Source of the DNA: Alteromonas sp. CI.11.F.A3 | GTDB taxonomy: Bacteria > Pseudomonadota > Gammaproteobacteria > Enterobacterales > Alteromonadaceae | Assembly: GCF_032925565.1 (NCBI RefSeq) | Contig: NZ_CP136708.1 | Span: 1,984,001 to 2,048,000 of the forward strand | DNA: 64,000 nucleotides | Reading direction: 5' to 3' | Shown: piece by piece, positions 1 to 8,744 of the stretch | How positions within the stretch are numbered: the first letter of the stretch is position 1 | Layout of the letters: each line of letters opens with the position of its first letter | Position numbers and translations under genes: made by a program | The notes under the pieces: model-generated | Databases searched by the model: none | What the model was told of the DNA's origin: nothing | Seen by the model: the letters and a program-made list of their open reading frames with translations, nothing else

Positions 1-439
1 ATCCCCCGTTTATAAGGTTAATGCCAATTACCATGGCGAAAATACCCATGATAGCTTTGGGAGTAATAGGTTTAATTGGTTGCTCAAACCAGCCAAAATG
101 CCCCGCGACAATTGCAAGAATTAACTGTCCGCTCAGTGCAAATGACATCATGCTGCCCACACCCATTTTCGGGATCAGGTAATAATAGCTGCCAACACCA
201 AACGCACTCAGAATACCGCCAAACCATAAGTAAGTTGGAATAGACTTAATATCCGCATATACCGGAAGTTGCCTTTGATTTATCAGCATAAACAATACGG
301 TAAAAAAGCAGGCAAATAAAAACGCAATAGCTGTCGCTAGCACTGGGTTTTTAAGAAGAACTCCTAAACGAGCGTTCATACTGGCCTGAAAAGTGATAGC
401 GGCACCGGCGAGTACTGCTAATGCAGGGAAGGCCCACAT
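1..439 (-). CDS. DMT-type (DUF606/YdcZ-like) inner-membrane transporter, partial
   Basis: The reading frame starts at the ATG complementary to 437-439 and stays open to the window edge, so the C-terminus is missing. The roughly 146 visible residues are almost all hydrophobic and form four to five membrane segments. They start MWAFPALAVLAG and carry an early QASMNARLG motif typical of the small YdcZ/DUF606 branch of the drug/metabolite transporter superfamily. The start lies 1 bp beyond the stop of the upstream nitroreductase gene, so the two are probably cotranscribed. The substrate cannot be told from sequence; family members are thought to export or import small metabolites. Confidence 0.72.
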   Translation of the reverse strand, partial: MWAFPALAVLAGAAITFQASMNARLGVLLKNPVLATAIAFLFACFFTVLFMLINQRQLPVYADIKSIPTYLWFGGILSAFGVGSYYYLIPKMGVGSMMSFALSGQLILAIVAGHFGWFEQPIKPITPKAIMGIFAMVIGINLINGG

Positions 440-440
440 A

Positions 441-1067
441 TTATATCTCCATCACTAGATGTTGATGATCAAAACGAACTTTGCGGCGTTGGCTGTATTT
501 ATCATTTGGGTCACGAATACCAATAGGGCAAATAACCGTGGAAGCGAGGTTGTTGGCTGTAAGATTGAGTATGGCGTCAAATTCTTGAGCGTCGAATCCC
601 CCAATTGGGCAAGTATCAATTTTCATCATAGCTGCGCTGGTCAACATGTTTCCTAGTGCGATAAAAGCCTGCTGCTGTGCCCAGTGCAAACCTTCTTTTG
701 TATTCATAGTTTCTAGCGCTTTTTCAGCCATTGCAGCAAAACTTGTTAGAGATTCAGAAGACGTATCATTGTTTTTCGATGCCTGCTGAATATAGTCACT
801 GACTAAGTGGGAACCAATATCAGTCCTGGCAGCGAATACAAGTAAATGAGAGCTTTTAATTACTTGCTCTTGGCCATAAGCAAAAGACAATAAACGTTGC
901 CTCACGCTTTTTGATTCGATAACGATGACCTTATAGGGTTGAAGTCCGTAAGAAGAAGGGCTCAATCGAGTTGCTTCAAGGAGTTCGCGTAACTGCCATT
1001 GCTGTAGCTTTTGTTCGGAAAAACTTTTAACTGAATAGCGCCAGTTTAATGCGTTTATTACATTCAT
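441..1067 (-). CDS. NAD(P)H-dependent nitroreductase family oxidoreductase (NfsB-like)
   Basis: This 208-residue protein has the usual length of a single-domain FMN nitroreductase. Residues 10-16 (RYSVKSF) match the N-terminal FMN-phosphate binding motif. The stretch around 35-46 (LSPSSYGLQPYK) is the conserved segment after helix B, and CPIGGFD near 153-159 is the typical late motif. The enzyme would use NAD(P)H and FMN to reduce nitro compounds or quinones in the cytoplasm. It is followed after 1 bp by a DMT-type transporter gene, and a Crp/Fnr-type regulator lies just upstream on the same strand; a common role in detoxification is plausible but inferred. Confidence 0.88.
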   Translation of the reverse strand: MNVINALNWRYSVKSFSEQKLQQWQLRELLEATRLSPSSYGLQPYKVIVIESKSVRQRLLSFAYGQEQVIKSSHLLVFAARTDIGSHLVSDYIQQASKNNDTSSESLTSFAAMAEKALETMNTKEGLHWAQQQAFIALGNMLTSAAMMKIDTCPIGGFDAQEFDAILNLTANNLASTVICPIGIRDPNDKYSQRRKVRFDHQHLVMEI

Positions 1068-1156
1068 GTCATATCCCGTATTTTGTCTTTGTTGTACTTC
1101 AACTAAGATTATCGGGGTATGAAATGTACTTCCTTTACATAGGTTGATTTTGAAAG

Positions 1157-1753
1157 TTATTTTTCATTATTGAGACTTTTGCGTATCCGGCTTAGTTGTG
1201 TTGGCGTTACGCCGAGGTGTGAAGCAATTTGGTATAGTGGCAGCCTGTCCGCCAAGTTGGGAAACTCAGAGGTAAATTGCTGGTATCGTAGCGTGGCATT
1301 ATGCTGAACTAGTTCTATTTCTCGAGCATCTTTGTGCAGTAACCAATTTTTTTCCAGATAAATGATTTGATATTTCATCAACTCGTTATTGGAAAAAAGT
1401 AATTGGCGAAAGCCTGCAAAATCGATTTCCAACAACAGACTGTCTTCAACAGTCTCAAATGCCAAACGAGAAGGTTGCGAGGTAAGTAGGGCTGTCATTG
1501 AACCGGGAAACTGCCCTTCGACAAAGAAGTTTTTATTGTATTCATGCCCTTGCTCACTAATAACATACCCTCTGACCAGCCCTTTCACCACAAAAGCAAA
1601 ACTTTTTGGATGTTTTCCCGCTTCATAGAGAAGAGCCCCCTTTTTTAATGTTCTTACTTTGCAAAGATTGGAGAAGTTATCCCAGGTTTCATTTGATAGG
1701 GGAGCGTAGCTTTCCATAACAACTTTTAACGCTTCAAAACTTTCTTTCTTCAC
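1157..1753 (-). CDS. Crp/Fnr-family transcriptional regulator
   Basis: A 198-residue protein with an N-terminal cyclic-nucleotide-binding-like beta-roll (about residues 25-125, with the glycine-rich turn KGALLYEAGKHPKSFAFVVKG). A C-terminal helix-turn-helix lies near 174-194 (YQIASHLGVTPTQLSRIRKS). This layout is typical of the small Crp/Fnr regulators next to nitroreductase or transporter genes. There is no N-terminal cysteine cluster, so it is not an Fe-S Fnr. The canonical cAMP-binding signature is not obvious, so the ligand is unknown. It lies upstream of the nitroreductase-transporter pair on the same strand, 89 bp away, and may regulate it. Confidence 0.85.
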   Translation of the reverse strand: MKKESFEALKVVMESYAPLSNETWDNFSNLCKVRTLKKGALLYEAGKHPKSFAFVVKGLVRGYVISEQGHEYNKNFFVEGQFPGSMTALLTSQPSRLAFETVEDSLLLEIDFAGFRQLLFSNNELMKYQIIYLEKNWLLHKDAREIELVQHNATLRYQQFTSEFPNLADRLPLYQIASHLGVTPTQLSRIRKSLNNEK

Positions 1754-1892
1754 TTAAAGAGGCCCTTTACTAATTTCTGCAAAAACGTGACGGTTTTATT
1801 TTTATTAATGATATCGCTTATAGTGGGGTTAAGCCTTTGCTCTAGTTTTCCAACAATACTAACATCACGCTAACACCCACCAAGTCGGAGAA

Positions 1893-2378
1893 TTAAGACA
1901 ATTTCCGTTCAACGAAACGTTTTAAACAAGCCCACTCTTTTTTTGCTGAAGTTTTCGTACCGTCAAGAATGGTAAAGCTGGCAAACCAGCCTAGCATCAG
2001 AACCATTAGCACAGCTCCATTAGTGTCTTTATCATCAACCACTAACGCCATTGCAAGCATTACGCTAGCCCATATTATTGCGTGACCTATGACCAAAGGT
2101 GAATCTGAAGAGGGATTGCCTTCAATTTTATTTAATACTCGACATATTCTTTGGATAATTTTGGCTCGGCCAGAAGATGCCTTAATTTCTGCTTCGGGAT
2201 AGCCTAAATCACTGGTCGCTTTTTCAAAAGCGAGTTTTTCATCGGTGCCCGAATTGACATCTTGTTCGATAATGCAATATAGGTGATCTTTCAATTCATC
2301 AATTTTATCTGCATCCCAGATGTTGTGAGAGACAACCTTATTACACCAATTTTCAACAGCGTTATCGAGATCAAACAT
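1893..2378 (-). CDS. Permease-prefix-like membrane protein paired with a PadR regulator
   Basis: 161 residues. The N-terminal about 70 residues are soluble and helical, ending in a DLGYPEAEIK-type motif of the 'permease prefix' kind found in proteins encoded beside PadR regulators. Two hydrophobic segments follow near 96-114 and 120-138, then a basic tail. It starts 3 bp after the stop of the PadR gene, so the pair is one operon. Families with this arrangement tend to act with ABC permeases or as membrane effectors of PadR circuits. No specific activity can be assigned. Confidence 0.7.
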   Translation of the reverse strand: MFDLDNAVENWCNKVVSHNIWDADKIDELKDHLYCIIEQDVNSGTDEKLAFEKATSDLGYPEAEIKASSGRAKIIQRICRVLNKIEGNPSSDSPLVIGHAIIWASVMLAMALVVDDKDTNGAVLMVLMLGWFASFTILDGTKTSAKKEWACLKRFVERKLS

Positions 2379-2381
2379 ACG

Positions 2382-2729
2382 TTATTCTCCTTTGAAAGAC
2401 ATAAGTAAAGTGTATAGCTGATGCCACTGATCTTGCATCTTAAGTAGTTCTTTGCGGCCTTCATCCTGCAAGGTGTAATACTTTCGCTTTCTACCCGTGT
2501 CGGCCTTACCCCAATAGGATTCAATGAAGTCGTTTTTCTCCATGCGATGCAAAATGGGGTATAGCATTCCATCTGCCCATTCAAGCAAACCGTTCGAATG
2601 CTCTTTTACCTGCTGAATAATTTCGTAACCGTAACTGTCTCCATTCTTCAAAATAGAGAGGATTAACGGCGTTGCTGAAGCAGCGACTAAGTCTTTTGCA
2701 ATTGTGGAAGCCATAGCGTCTCTTTGCAT
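2382..2729 (-). CDS. PadR-family transcriptional regulator
   Basis: A 115-residue winged-helix protein of the short PadR type. The opening LVAASATPLILSILKNGDSYGYEIIQQV is diagnostic: the family starts its DNA-binding domain with a short helix and a GYEI motif. The wing follows with GMLYPILHRMEKNDFIESYW and KRKYYTLQDEGRK near 60-95. PadR proteins usually repress their own promoter and the adjacent membrane or transport genes. Here the downstream gene is a two-helix membrane protein 3 bp away, which fits that pattern. Confidence 0.92.
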   Translation of the reverse strand: MQRDAMASTIAKDLVAASATPLILSILKNGDSYGYEIIQQVKEHSNGLLEWADGMLYPILHRMEKNDFIESYWGKADTGRKRKYYTLQDEGRKELLKMQDQWHQLYTLLMSFKGE

Positions 2730-3188
2730 AGGAGTGTTATGTATAAATTACATAGTACTTCTATGCATTGCAATGGTTGTTTTTTAAGCAGAGGCTAAGG
2801 TGTTAAAAAGTAATAGAAAATAGAGCTTTTATTTTAAATTATAGTCCGTGTTTAGCTATTAAAATGGAAGTAGACATACAAGATAATGCAGAAGAGTGAA
2901 ATGATGAGTGAAATGAGACACCCACATTATAAGCGGGAGCGAATTACACACACGAACTGCTATCAGGTTTGAACATAGCCTTAGTATTTCGAAGTGTTAC
3001 GGTACTCGGAAAACCTACCTTTTACTCACCGATTACAGTGGGTGTCCATATAGCTTTTCATAAATCGGATATAAAATCACTCGACTCAATCGTAATATTT
3101 ACTGACAATTAAACTGCTTTTTGTGATTTCATTTTGTGATATAAAAGCTAATTAAAAGCTGTTGTAGTAATCGTTTAGGAGTAGGTAA
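2730..3188. other. Intergenic spacer with a 130-bp inverted-repeat-bounded segment
   Basis: No convincing gene is seen. The spacer separates the PadR gene from the divergent SPFH gene and should hold both promoters. A 9-bp inverted repeat (GACACCCAC at 2917-2925 and GTGGGTGTC at 3038-3046) bounds about 130 bp, which could be a degenerate mobile or REP-like relic. AT-rich sequence at 3110-3160 probably holds the promoter of the SPFH gene. Confidence 0.5.
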
Positions 3189-4133
3189 ATGGAATTAGAA
3201 ACCTTATTAGGATACGTTTTTTCGTACCAAGTCATCTTACTTGTGCTTATTGTTATTGGTCTTAAATCGTCAATAAAATTTGTACCTCAAAACCGCGCGT
3301 ACATTATCGAACGTTTTGGTAAGTACAACACCACCTTGGAAGCCGGTCTAAATTTTATCGTTCCCTTTATTGATACTGTTGCGGCAAATCGCTCTTTAAA
3401 AGAGCAGGCGGGTGACGTACCTGAACAGTCTGCCATTACTAAAGACAACATTACGTTAAGCGTTGATGGCGTGTTGTATTTTAAAGTCGTTGACCCTTAC
3501 AAAGCCACTTACGGTGTAGAAGACTATACATTTGCGGTAACGCAGCTGGCACAAACCACCATGCGCTCTGAGCTCGGAAAAATGGAGTTAGATAAAACTT
3601 TTGAAGAGCGAGACTTATTAAACACGAATATTGTGTCTGCGCTTAACGAAGCCGCTGCTCCGTGGGGCGTTCAGGTGTTACGTTACGAGCTAAAAGATAT
3701 TAACCCGCCGAATTCAGTGCTAGATGCTATGGAACAGCAAATGAAAGCGGAACGATTGAAACGCGCACAAATTTTAGAATCTGAAGGTGATCGTCAAGCG
3801 GCCATTAACCGTGCAGAAGGTGACAAACAAGCTATAGTGCTTGCCGCAGAAGCTGACAGAGAAGAACAAATATTAAAAGCCGATGGTGAGGCTCAAGCTA
3901 TTATTCGCGTTGCACAAGCGGATGCAGAAGCTATTGATACTGTAGGTAAAGCGGCAGCCACGATAGAGGGCCAAAAAGCGGTACAGCTTGAACTGGCGAA
4001 AGGCGCGATTCAAGCAAAAGAGAAAATTGCCAAAGAGTCTTCAATTGTATTGTTGCCTGACAGCGGAACAGAAATAGGTAGCGTTGTAGCGCAAGCAATG
4101 ACTATTGCGAACGCAATAGGCAAAAAGGCATAG
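3189..4133 (+). CDS. qmcA: SPFH/band-7 domain membrane protein (QmcA/stomatin-like)
   Basis: 314 residues. One N-terminal membrane helix (about 12-28) is followed by the band-7 domain: the opening FVPQNRAYIIERFGKYNTTLEAGLNF-type signature near 30-57, then RSELGKMELDKTFEERD near 132-148. A long Ala/Glu-rich coiled-coil region follows at about 190-270. Such proteins form oligomeric cages or rafts at the inner membrane and assist membrane protease FtsH or membrane fluidity control. The NfeD-like partner follows after 2 bp, the conserved SPFH-NfeD operon layout. A GGAG ribosome site lies about 9 bp before the ATG. Confidence 0.93.
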   Translation: MELETLLGYVFSYQVILLVLIVIGLKSSIKFVPQNRAYIIERFGKYNTTLEAGLNFIVPFIDTVAANRSLKEQAGDVPEQSAITKDNITLSVDGVLYFKVVDPYKATYGVEDYTFAVTQLAQTTMRSELGKMELDKTFEERDLLNTNIVSALNEAAAPWGVQVLRYELKDINPPNSVLDAMEQQMKAERLKRAQILESEGDRQAAINRAEGDKQAIVLAAEADREEQILKADGEAQAIIRVAQADAEAIDTVGKAAATIEGQKAVQLELAKGAIQAKEKIAKESSIVLLPDSGTEIGSVVAQAMTIANAIGKKA

Positions 4134-4135
4134 CA

Positions 4136-4585
4136 ATGGATAATATGTTTACCAACTTACCTCATTTTTTAATCGGCATAGGCTTAGCATTGCTTATTCT
4201 CGAAGTAATGATGGGGTTCACCACCATATTACTTTTGACGTTGGGCATCTCCATGATACTCGCGTCGGGCCTTATGTATATCGGGATTTTAGATGAGGAA
4301 TTGTTAGACGCATTTATTGCTATAGCTATTATCGATTCGGTACTTACCTTTGTGCTGTGGCGGCCAATGAAGTTGCTACAACGAGATCGAGCGCCTAAAG
4401 AAGTGAAGTCAGACTGGATTGGTACCCAATTCGAATTAGAAAGTGATGTAGCGCCTGGCGAGCCGGGTAAAGCGCGCTTTTCTGGCGTGGTATGGTCTGT
4501 TAAGTCTTCGTCTATTCTAAAAAAAGGTGCAACGGCTGAAGTGGTGAAAGTGGAAGTAGGTGTTCTACACGTTAAACCTGCATAA
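4136..4585 (+). CDS. NfeD-like membrane protein (YbbK-type partner of SPFH protein)
   Basis: 149 residues. Two to three membrane helices occupy about residues 8-80 (LIGIGLALLILEVMMGFTT is the family opening), followed by an OB-fold-like soluble domain (85-149) ending in VEVGVLHVKPA. It lacks the ClpP-like protease domain of long NfeD proteins, so it is the short type. The start is 2 bp after the stop of the SPFH gene; the two products are expected to bind each other in the inner membrane. Confidence 0.9.
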   Translation: MDNMFTNLPHFLIGIGLALLILEVMMGFTTILLLTLGISMILASGLMYIGILDEELLDAFIAIAIIDSVLTFVLWRPMKLLQRDRAPKEVKSDWIGTQFELESDVAPGEPGKARFSGVVWSVKSSSILKKGATAEVVKVEVGVLHVKPA

Positions 4586-5001
4586 CAATCGCTAAAAGGG
4601 GCAGAGTTAACTTACGGTTTCAAAGTACTCTGATCCTCTTACTTCCTTAGCGTTTTCTCCTAAAGGCTTTCCTCTTCATTAAATACTGGCGGTGGGTGTC
4701 CACAAAATTAACCCAAAATTAGTCTCCACAAAATTAATCCCACAAAGCCTCTACAAAACTCCTCTCAAATTTTAACTCGATTTCGACATCTTTATCTCCG
4801 TGTTTGATGTAAAATAGTGTTATCACGCATAAGGTGTTGTTCTAGTTTATTTGTGCGAAGGCATCTGAGTATAAAGGGTGCGCTTTTTCCTTATCTTGCC
4901 TTAATTTGCAAACTCGGCAAGAAGTTGAACCGCTACACATCTATTCACGTTGAAAGCTAGAACCGCTGTAATATTGAACATACAAAATATGAGATTTATA
5001 A
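4586..5001. other. Intergenic spacer with short direct repeats
   Basis: I see no gene here. It contains GTGGGTGTC at 4692-4700 (also present at 3038-3046) and a 13-bp direct repeat TCCACAAAATTAA at 4699-4711 and 4725-4737, with further decayed copies to about 4765. The right part should contain the promoter of the small basic protein gene starting at 5002. Confidence 0.45.
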
Positions 5002-5139
5002 ATGACAAAATTTGATGACAGAGTTAAAGAAATAGTGGCTAAACACCCTAACTTAACGCAAGAAGAAGCGATTAAGATCGTAACCGATAAAAACGAGCGG
5101 AAAAAAAAGAAAAGAGCCGAGCGCTCTGACAAGAAATAG
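5002..5139 (+). CDS. Small basic hypothetical protein (45 aa)
   Basis: The ATG at 5002 opens a 45-codon frame ending in TAG at 5137-5139. The product begins MTKFDDRVKEIVAKHPNLTQ and continues with an amphipathic helix containing EEAIKIVTDKNERK, followed by a KKKKRAERSDKK tail. The helix-turn-helix-like spacing 'HPNLTQEEAIKIV' and strong lysine tail make it look like a genuine small protein, perhaps nucleic-acid or membrane binding; no family is recognised. No strong Shine-Dalgarno is visible (GAG about 8 bp upstream). Confidence 0.5.
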   Translation: MTKFDDRVKEIVAKHPNLTQEEAIKIVTDKNERKKKKRAERSDKK

Positions 5140-5460
5140 CCCGTTTAAAACCTAGCGATAAAAGTGGGTGTTTTAGGTGTGATTGATATTTAGTTGCTAC
5201 GTTTGAATATGCCAAAACTAGCGCTGAGATTCAGCCTTGTTAAAAACTATACTATTTTTCCCTTGTTCACCCATATTCATTTTGCCTCGTGATATGGAGA
5301 CTATCGACTTGTGTGGGGGCAAGGGACAATGGAGACGCAGTTTAAGCGTAACGTTACATCCACTACTAATTTCAATTAGACGAAAAGCGTTTAGAAAATT
5401 ACACCAATTAATAATAAAACTACACGAAGAGATAAGTAAGATAAACACCAATCTGCTTTA
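5140..5460. other. Intergenic spacer, no supported gene
   Basis: Overlapping frames on both strands exist here, but their products have no domain-like character and no ribosome site. I see no repeats, terminator or tRNA. The segment separates the small basic protein gene from the convergent unknown gene ending at 5461. Confidence 0.4.
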
Positions 5461-6036
5461 TCAAGGTATCTGGACTTGTTCTTTACCTAAAGAGAACAGG
5501 TAAGACTTTGTTTTAATTGGATTGGCAATAATGTCGAACATGTAATCGCCGTTCCATTCAATTGTTCCAACATTAAAGCCGTCAAAGCATTCGAAAGGGA
5601 TCAAGTTGAAAGCTTTAAGTATTACCGCGAAGCGCTCAATACCACCGAACGGGTAATTTCCAGTAGAGAATGCTACCTCTCCCTCGACATCGCTAACGTA
5701 TGACAATGAGTCAATTTCTACTTCAAAGTCATTCTCGATGTAGCTGAACATATTCTCTAAACCGTACCCATAAACCTCAGAACGCTTAGCAAATTCATGA
5801 ATTGCGTCTTGTACGTAACTGGGTAACTGTTGATTTAATCTTAATTCGGTAGGGTCTTGTAAGGTGCGCTGTGCGGCTATAGATATTTCCTCTTCAGTCA
5901 TATTGTCCCAATCATAATCTGGCGTCTGGACATCAAATTCGTAATGTGGAGCTCGCACTTCCTGCATATAAAAAAACAAGGAAGTAAAGTCTTCAACCCT
6001 TGAAGAAGAGCTGATACCGAACTTAATATAAAGCAT
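5461..6036 (-). CDS. Hypothetical protein, cytoplasmic (191 aa)
   Basis: 191 residues, acidic and without signal peptide or membrane helix. Residues 45-80 contain NMTEEEISIAAQRTLQDPTELRLN. The C-terminal half (about 100-185) is a beta-rich region with FDGFNVGTIEWNGDYMFDI. The length, codon use and stable composition suggest a real gene. It is 27 bp downstream of a small exported-protein gene on the same strand, so they may be cotranscribed. I do not recognise the family. Confidence 0.6.
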   Translation of the reverse strand: MLYIKFGISSSSRVEDFTSLFFYMQEVRAPHYEFDVQTPDYDWDNMTEEEISIAAQRTLQDPTELRLNQQLPSYVQDAIHEFAKRSEVYGYGLENMFSYIENDFEVEIDSLSYVSDVEGEVAFSTGNYPFGGIERFAVILKAFNLIPFECFDGFNVGTIEWNGDYMFDIIANPIKTKSYLFSLGKEQVQIP

Positions 6037-6063
6037 ATGCTCATAAATCCTATGGCGATAACC

Positions 6064-6360
6064 CTAACAATCAGCTGCTATGATAGATTTCAGTAGGGTT
6101 TTAATTATATCAGGAACCGGTTCACTAATAACTTGTTCGGCAGCTAACGACACTTTGTAATTGGCACTTTGCCCCTGCATAACGAGGGCAGCATTAAGAT
6201 CGTCAGATAAGTAGGGTTCTACAAGGGTTTGAATGTCTGACCACGCGATGTCTTTGCACTCCACTATAACCTTGTGCGATTGCCGTGCTTGCTTGGGATC
6301 AAAAGCATAGCTGTTTACTGAAAGCGTTATAAATAAAAGTAAAAATGCAAAGTATCTCAA
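6064..6360 (-). CDS. Small exported hypothetical protein (98 aa)
   Basis: The first 19 residues (MRYFAFLLLFITLSVNSYA) form a clear Sec signal peptide with an AYA-F type cleavage site. The mature part of about 79 residues has two cysteines (near 35 and 98) that could form a disulfide in the periplasm. No family is recognised. It precedes the 191-residue unknown gene by 27 bp on the same strand. Confidence 0.6.
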   Translation of the reverse strand: MRYFAFLLLFITLSVNSYAFDPKQARQSHKVIVECKDIAWSDIQTLVEPYLSDDLNAALVMQGQSANYKVSLAAEQVISEPVPDIIKTLLKSIIAADC

Positions 6361-6447
6361 TATTTGTGCCTTATCGTTTCAATTAAGGGCGTTGTAAAAA
6401 GTTACACTATTTAAGTAAGCAATAGCCAATGGTAGTCTCGGCTTACT

Positions 6448-7962
6448 TCAGTTCAATGAAATAGTAAAAGGGTCTTTAAATTGGGCTCTAGGGTTTTCGT
6501 TGGCATCCGTTTTCCTAATTAACCACGCTTGAACGGTCATTTTCACTATACCGTCTATCTTGTTAAAGCCTATTGTCATCATGTGTTCATTCGTTCTTTC
6601 TCGCCAATATGAAGAAAACCATCTGCCCTTCGTGGTGGATAGTTTGTATGGTTTATCATAATACTCAACATCACGTTCAGGCCAATTTATGTCTAACTTG
6701 GCTTTTGGGTCGGGAAACTTTTCAGGGCAATAGCTTGGCTCAGATGAGGCAACAGAGTTAACGCCTGTGAGGTTCGATGTTGGCGAAGCAACTACTTCAA
6801 TGAGTTTTACGCCCTGTGTACCAATATCTACCGAGCATATACGGCCAAAGTGCACGTCACCCGACAGCACAACAATGTCATGGCTGGCAGTAGCAAGGGC
6901 ATTTAAAAGCGCGGTATATTGTTTTTTAAAGCTGAGTAAATTGCGTTCTAATTTATTTTCTTGGGTAACTAAAACTTGCGGGATGACCAATACGCCAGGC
7001 GTGGTAAGTGTGGTTATCCATTTGATAAGCTCCGCAAACCCCGCTTTGTTGATAAACTGGGTTTTTGACCGCGAAGAGCGCAAATCGGCAATGCAAAAAG
7101 ACAAATCATTGCCAATGGTGAAAGTGTCAACCAGCGCTTTGGTTTGCTGAATGTGCTTTACACCATCTTCAGATGCACCTTTCCACGCAGCGCGAATTTT
7201 AGGAATCTTTAACATGTACAGGGTAGGTACAATGCCATCGTAAAAAGGATAATCGTTCCAATACTCGTGATCGTCGGGCAGCATCCACGCCCCACCTCGC
7301 GAAAGCATGCTCCCTAATGCCTGCCAATGCTTGGCGTAGTCATCAGCAATTCGAAGTCTAACTTCGTTGGTTAGCGGGGAAAGAGAGTCTGCGCCAATAT
7401 CTAAGTAAACTTGGTCGCCTACCATGAACTTTATGTCTGGCTTAAACACGTTTTTATCATTGGCGTAAAGCATCTTGAAGGCCTGGGCAGTTTGACCATA
7501 GTCTTTGTGTTCATAGAAGCAGCTGCTTAACGAAACCGTAAATGCATCATTTTCGCTAGTGGGAAGTGCCAAAGGTAAGGTGCTGAAATAAGCCGTTTTT
7601 AATAGAAGCCAATCGCCAGCGTAATTTAGAGCATCGTCTTCTAATTGTTGAAAAAGAACCGCTTTATATTCTTGATTTGGCTGTAAGTTATTCAACGTCA
7701 ACAGCGTATAGAATCGCTTACTCACACGCCTAAAAGGTCGCTGCCATTGGTCTAGGGTAATATCTATTCGGCTTACTTCTGTATTATTGATATAAACAAT
7801 TATACGGCTAAGCGCTGGTTTTCTTAAATAAGGGAATAAAGTGCCCGCCCAAATCTCTGCAGTGGTTTCAGAAACCTTATGAGGCACTAGGCTCCAAACT
7901 GATGTGTCAGAAAGTACATCGGGTATTTCGTTCTCGATACTGCTTCGATTGACTATTTCCAT
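6448..7962 (-). CDS. PhoD-like metallophosphoesterase / alkaline phosphatase D family
   Basis: About 504 residues with the PhoD-type fold. Metal-site motifs occur in order: SLSSCF near 150, VGDQVYLDIG near 185-194, DDHEYWND near 245-252, and SGDVHFGR near 370-377, followed by VVASPTSN. These are typical of PhoD phosphodiesterases/monoesterases that use Fe and Ca. Unlike classical PhoD it has no Tat signal peptide, so it may be cytoplasmic or belong to the bacterial PhoD-like subfamily of unknown substrate. A GTG at 7974 would add four residues; the ATG at 7962 was preferred. Confidence 0.82.
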   Translation of the reverse strand: MEIVNRSSIENEIPDVLSDTSVWSLVPHKVSETTAEIWAGTLFPYLRKPALSRIIVYINNTEVSRIDITLDQWQRPFRRVSKRFYTLLTLNNLQPNQEYKAVLFQQLEDDALNYAGDWLLLKTAYFSTLPLALPTSENDAFTVSLSSCFYEHKDYGQTAQAFKMLYANDKNVFKPDIKFMVGDQVYLDIGADSLSPLTNEVRLRIADDYAKHWQALGSMLSRGGAWMLPDDHEYWNDYPFYDGIVPTLYMLKIPKIRAAWKGASEDGVKHIQQTKALVDTFTIGNDLSFCIADLRSSRSKTQFINKAGFAELIKWITTLTTPGVLVIPQVLVTQENKLERNLLSFKKQYTALLNALATASHDIVVLSGDVHFGRICSVDIGTQGVKLIEVVASPTSNLTGVNSVASSEPSYCPEKFPDPKAKLDINWPERDVEYYDKPYKLSTTKGRWFSSYWRERTNEHMMTIGFNKIDGIVKMTVQAWLIRKTDANENPRAQFKDPFTISLN

Positions 7963-8201
7963 ATAGCAGCCCACGAAAGTTAGCGGAGGGGGAACAGCAA
8001 TTAGTTATTGTTAGCATAGCGCTAACACATTAATTGCGCCATTTTTTCGTACTGTCATTAACATAGGTAGACGAAAGTATAATGCCTGGTCGAGCACAGG
8101 GTACATAACCAAAATTTTAACAAAACGTCGTTGATAATCGTTCATCGGTTAAGTAAAGTGTATCGCAAAAATAACTAGAAAAAATCAAAGGAATGAACTG
8201 C

Positions 8202-8741
8202 GTGAAAGCTGTTTTACTAGCAATATTTGCCTTATTTTCTGCTGAGGCATTTTCAGAAATAGAACCCCTTGGGCCTGATGAAGGGTACGTTGCCATTGCA
8301 CTGTATTCTAAAGGCTACTCAGAAAGTATTGTTTTGAAAGGCAATGGTTTCGGTAACAAGCTTACGTTTGGTCCATTAAACTACTCCCAACATATCGAAG
8401 TTATAAAAATGCCAGCAGGTACCTATTCGTGGACCGAGGTATACGAGCGTACGGGATCCAGAAAAAATGGTAATTTACTAAAGGTTTATTACGATTTATC
8501 TGACGATAATTTAACCTTTTCCGTAAAGCCGGGTGTGTTGAACTACACTGGCCTACTGATGATTGAAAAGCTGGGCAGCCGACTTCAGGTTAGACAGCTA
8601 AACAGAGCATCGATTATTCTCAAAATTCTAGAGCAAGATCACCCTGGTTACATTGGCAAATTCGATGTAGTAAACAGTATTTATCCGAACGATCATTATA
8701 TCGATTTCTATCTCACCCACGCATTAAAAGAGGGGGAGTAA
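8202..8741 (+). CDS. Exported hypothetical protein upstream of S9 peptidase
   Basis: An unrecognised protein of about 179 residues with a clear signal peptide (MKAVLLAIFALFSAEAFS). I prefer the GTG at 8202 because the AAAGGA ribosome site is 9 bp upstream; the ATG at 8193 is too close to it. The mature part is beta-rich, with a DUF-like segment FGPLNYSQHIEVIKMPAGTYSW near 55-77 resembling proteins that handle periplasmic cargo, but this is not a firm match. It ends 3 bp before the S9 peptidase gene, so the two form an operon. Confidence 0.65.
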   Translation: MKAVLLAIFALFSAEAFSEIEPLGPDEGYVAIALYSKGYSESIVLKGNGFGNKLTFGPLNYSQHIEVIKMPAGTYSWTEVYERTGSRKNGNLLKVYYDLSDDNLTFSVKPGVLNYTGLLMIEKLGSRLQVRQLNRASIILKILEQDHPGYIGKFDVVNSIYPNDHYIDFYLTHALKEGE

Positions 8742-8744
8742 AAT

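Noticed and set aside
2291..2584. 97-codon frame overlapping the PadR gene and its partner
   Set aside because: It is a shifted frame across two genes with strong family matches.
5218..5503. Overlapping open frames on both strands in the spacer before the 191-residue unknown gene
   Set aside because: No ribosome site, atypical composition, and one overlaps the end of a better-supported gene.
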